A stretch of 8,298 bases of DNA, from NCBI GenBank assembly GCA_946480065.1, contig CAMLJA010000075.1:1-8298 (forward strand), given 5' to 3'. A model generated the notes under the pieces. It ran no database searches, was not told where the DNA came from, and saw only the letters and a program-made list of their open reading frames with translations. Below are positions 7,652-8,298 of the stretch, in pieces (position 1 is the first letter of the stretch; each line of letters starts with the position of its first letter). Origin of the DNA: an uncultured Thermomonas sp. (GTDB lineage: Bacteria; Pseudomonadota; Gammaproteobacteria; Xanthomonadales; Xanthomonadaceae). A program made the translations under genes and the position numbers.

Positions 7652-7708
7652 ACCGTCGCGCGTTCCGCGCAGCGGCATTTCGAGCCGCGTAGCGGAATGC
7701 GCGGCGGT
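7652..7708 (+). terminator. long imperfect hairpin between parC and tpm (terminator-like or REP-like)
   Basis: Bases 7652-7668 pair with 7692-7708 over 17 positions, fifteen Watson-Crick and two G-T. The core is GTTCCGC against GCGGAAT. Inside lies a 3x3 internal loop and a second 5-bp stem, GCGGC 7672-7676 with GCCGC 7684-7688, around a seven-base loop. It starts 20 bases after the parC stop and ends 27 bases before the tpm ATG. No T run follows, so it may act in transcript stability or Rho-linked termination, or be a dispersed palindrome, rather than a classical terminator. Part of its 3' arm can pair elsewhere (see findings). Confidence 0.55.
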
Positions 7709-7724
7709 AGGCGCCGCCGATCCG

Positions 7725-7730
7725 AGGAGA
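7725..7730 (+). promoter_or_regulatory. ribosome binding site of tpm
   Basis: AGGAGA lies five bases before the ATG at 7736. It fixes the tpm start and is not inside either of the hairpins drawn upstream. Confidence 0.7.
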
Positions 7731-7735
7731 CACGC

Positions 7736-8298
7736 ATGCAACCCGAATTCTGGCAACAGCGCTGGGCCGACCGGCAGATCGGCTTCCACCAGGGCACGCC
7801 CACGCCGCTGCTGCTCAAGCACTGGCCGGCGCTGGCGGTGCCCGCGGGCGCCACCGTGTTCGTGCCGCTGGCCGGCAAGTCGCTGGACATGGCCTGGCTG
7901 GCCGGCCAGGGCCATCGCGTGCTGGGCGTGGAGCTGTCGCAGATCGCGGTGGACGCCTTCTTCGCCGAGCACGGGCTGGTGCCCGAGGTCGAGGAGACCC
8001 GCTACGGCCGGCACCACCGCGCCGGGGGCATCGAACTGATCCGTGGCGACGCCTTCGGGCTGGACGCCGGCCTGCTGGCGCAGTGCGTGGCGGTGTTCGA
8101 CCGCGCCGCGCTGATCGCGCTGCCGCCCGACCTGCGCCGCCGCTATGCCGGCGAGCTGTACGCGCGGCTGCCGGCCGGCTGCCGCGGGCTGCTGGTGACG
8201 CTGGACTACCCGCAGGCCGAGCGCGAGGGCCCGCCGTTCAGCGTGCCGGACGAGGAGGTGCGCGCGCTGTACGGGCGCGACTGGGCGATCGAGCGGCT
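7736..8298 (+). CDS. tpm: thiopurine S-methyltransferase (TPMT family), 3' end cut by window edge
   Basis: The frame is open from ATG 7736 to the right edge, giving 187 complete codons of a family usually near 218 aa, so about 30 residues are missing. The start [20 protein letters not shown] (1-20) is the standard bacterial TPMT opening. [28 protein letters not shown] (41-68) is the SAM-binding motif, with the usual VPLCGKS reading VPLAGKS here. [18 protein letters not shown] (120-137) and LLVTLDYPQ (152-160), GPPFSV (165-170) are further family blocks. The enzyme transfers a methyl group from S-adenosylmethionine to thiopurines, and in bacteria to selenium or tellurium oxyanions, giving tellurite resistance; the natural substrate here is unknown. 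It is cytoplasmic. It follows parC by 103 bases, with its own strong ribosome binding site, and any co-transcription must cross the long hairpin. Confidence 0.93.
   Translation, partial: MQPEFWQQRWADRQIGFHQGTPTPLLLKHWPALAVPAGATVFVPLAGKSLDMAWLAGQGHRVLGVELSQIAVDAFFAEHGLVPEVEETRYGRHHRAGGIELIRGDAFGLDAGLLAQCVAVFDRAALIALPPDLRRRYAGELYARLPAGCRGLLVTLDYPQAEREGPPFSVPDEEVRALYGRDWAIER

Overview
The window is a very GC-rich bacterial chromosome segment in which nearly every codon ends in G or C. The mix of parC, rnk, tpm, a stand-alone EAL protein and a DUF3147 membrane protein, together with the close match of ParC, Rnk and the thiopurine methyltransferase to gammaproteobacterial homologues, suggests the Lysobacteraceae/Xanthomonadaceae (for example Luteimonas, Lysobacter or Pseudoxanthomonas). 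The lineage is inferred from composition and from remembered family sequences, not from a search. I see no rRNA, tRNA, CRISPR array, insertion sequence or prophage gene.

Layout. Positions 1-162 (+) hold the last 53 codons of an EAL-type cyclic-di-GMP phosphodiesterase. Then comes rnk (350-787, +), with a recognisable promoter upstream. It converges with an eight-gene block on the minus strand, read from 5283 down to 798: a 119-aa unknown protein, a DUF3147 four-helix membrane protein, a 95-aa unknown protein, a membrane-anchored Mrr/restriction-endonuclease-like protein whose catalytic core looks degenerate, a 49-aa single-helix membrane protein, a CorA-type divalent cation transporter, a small antibiotic-biosynthesis-monooxygenase (ABM) domain protein and a complete EAL phosphodiesterase. 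Gaps inside this block are 47-89 bases, so it may be several transcription units rather than one operon. From 5383 the plus strand carries parC (topoisomerase IV subunit A, complete) and, after a 103-base gap with a long hairpin, tpm (thiopurine/tellurite methyltransferase), cut by the right edge. No gap between genes exceeds 190 bases.

How the genes fit together. Most of the window is housekeeping or accessory chromosome and not one dedicated system. ParC acts in chromosome decatenation. Rnk is a GreA/GreB-like RNA polymerase-binding regulator lying between two cyclic-di-GMP hydrolases. The minus-strand block mixes envelope and transport functions with unknown proteins. The items most worth a second look are the degenerate membrane-tethered Mrr-like protein with the 49-aa membrane protein in the same reading frame behind a single TAG, the long hairpin with alternative pairings between parC and tpm, and a parC promoter placed so that the transcript would start at the start codon (leaderless).
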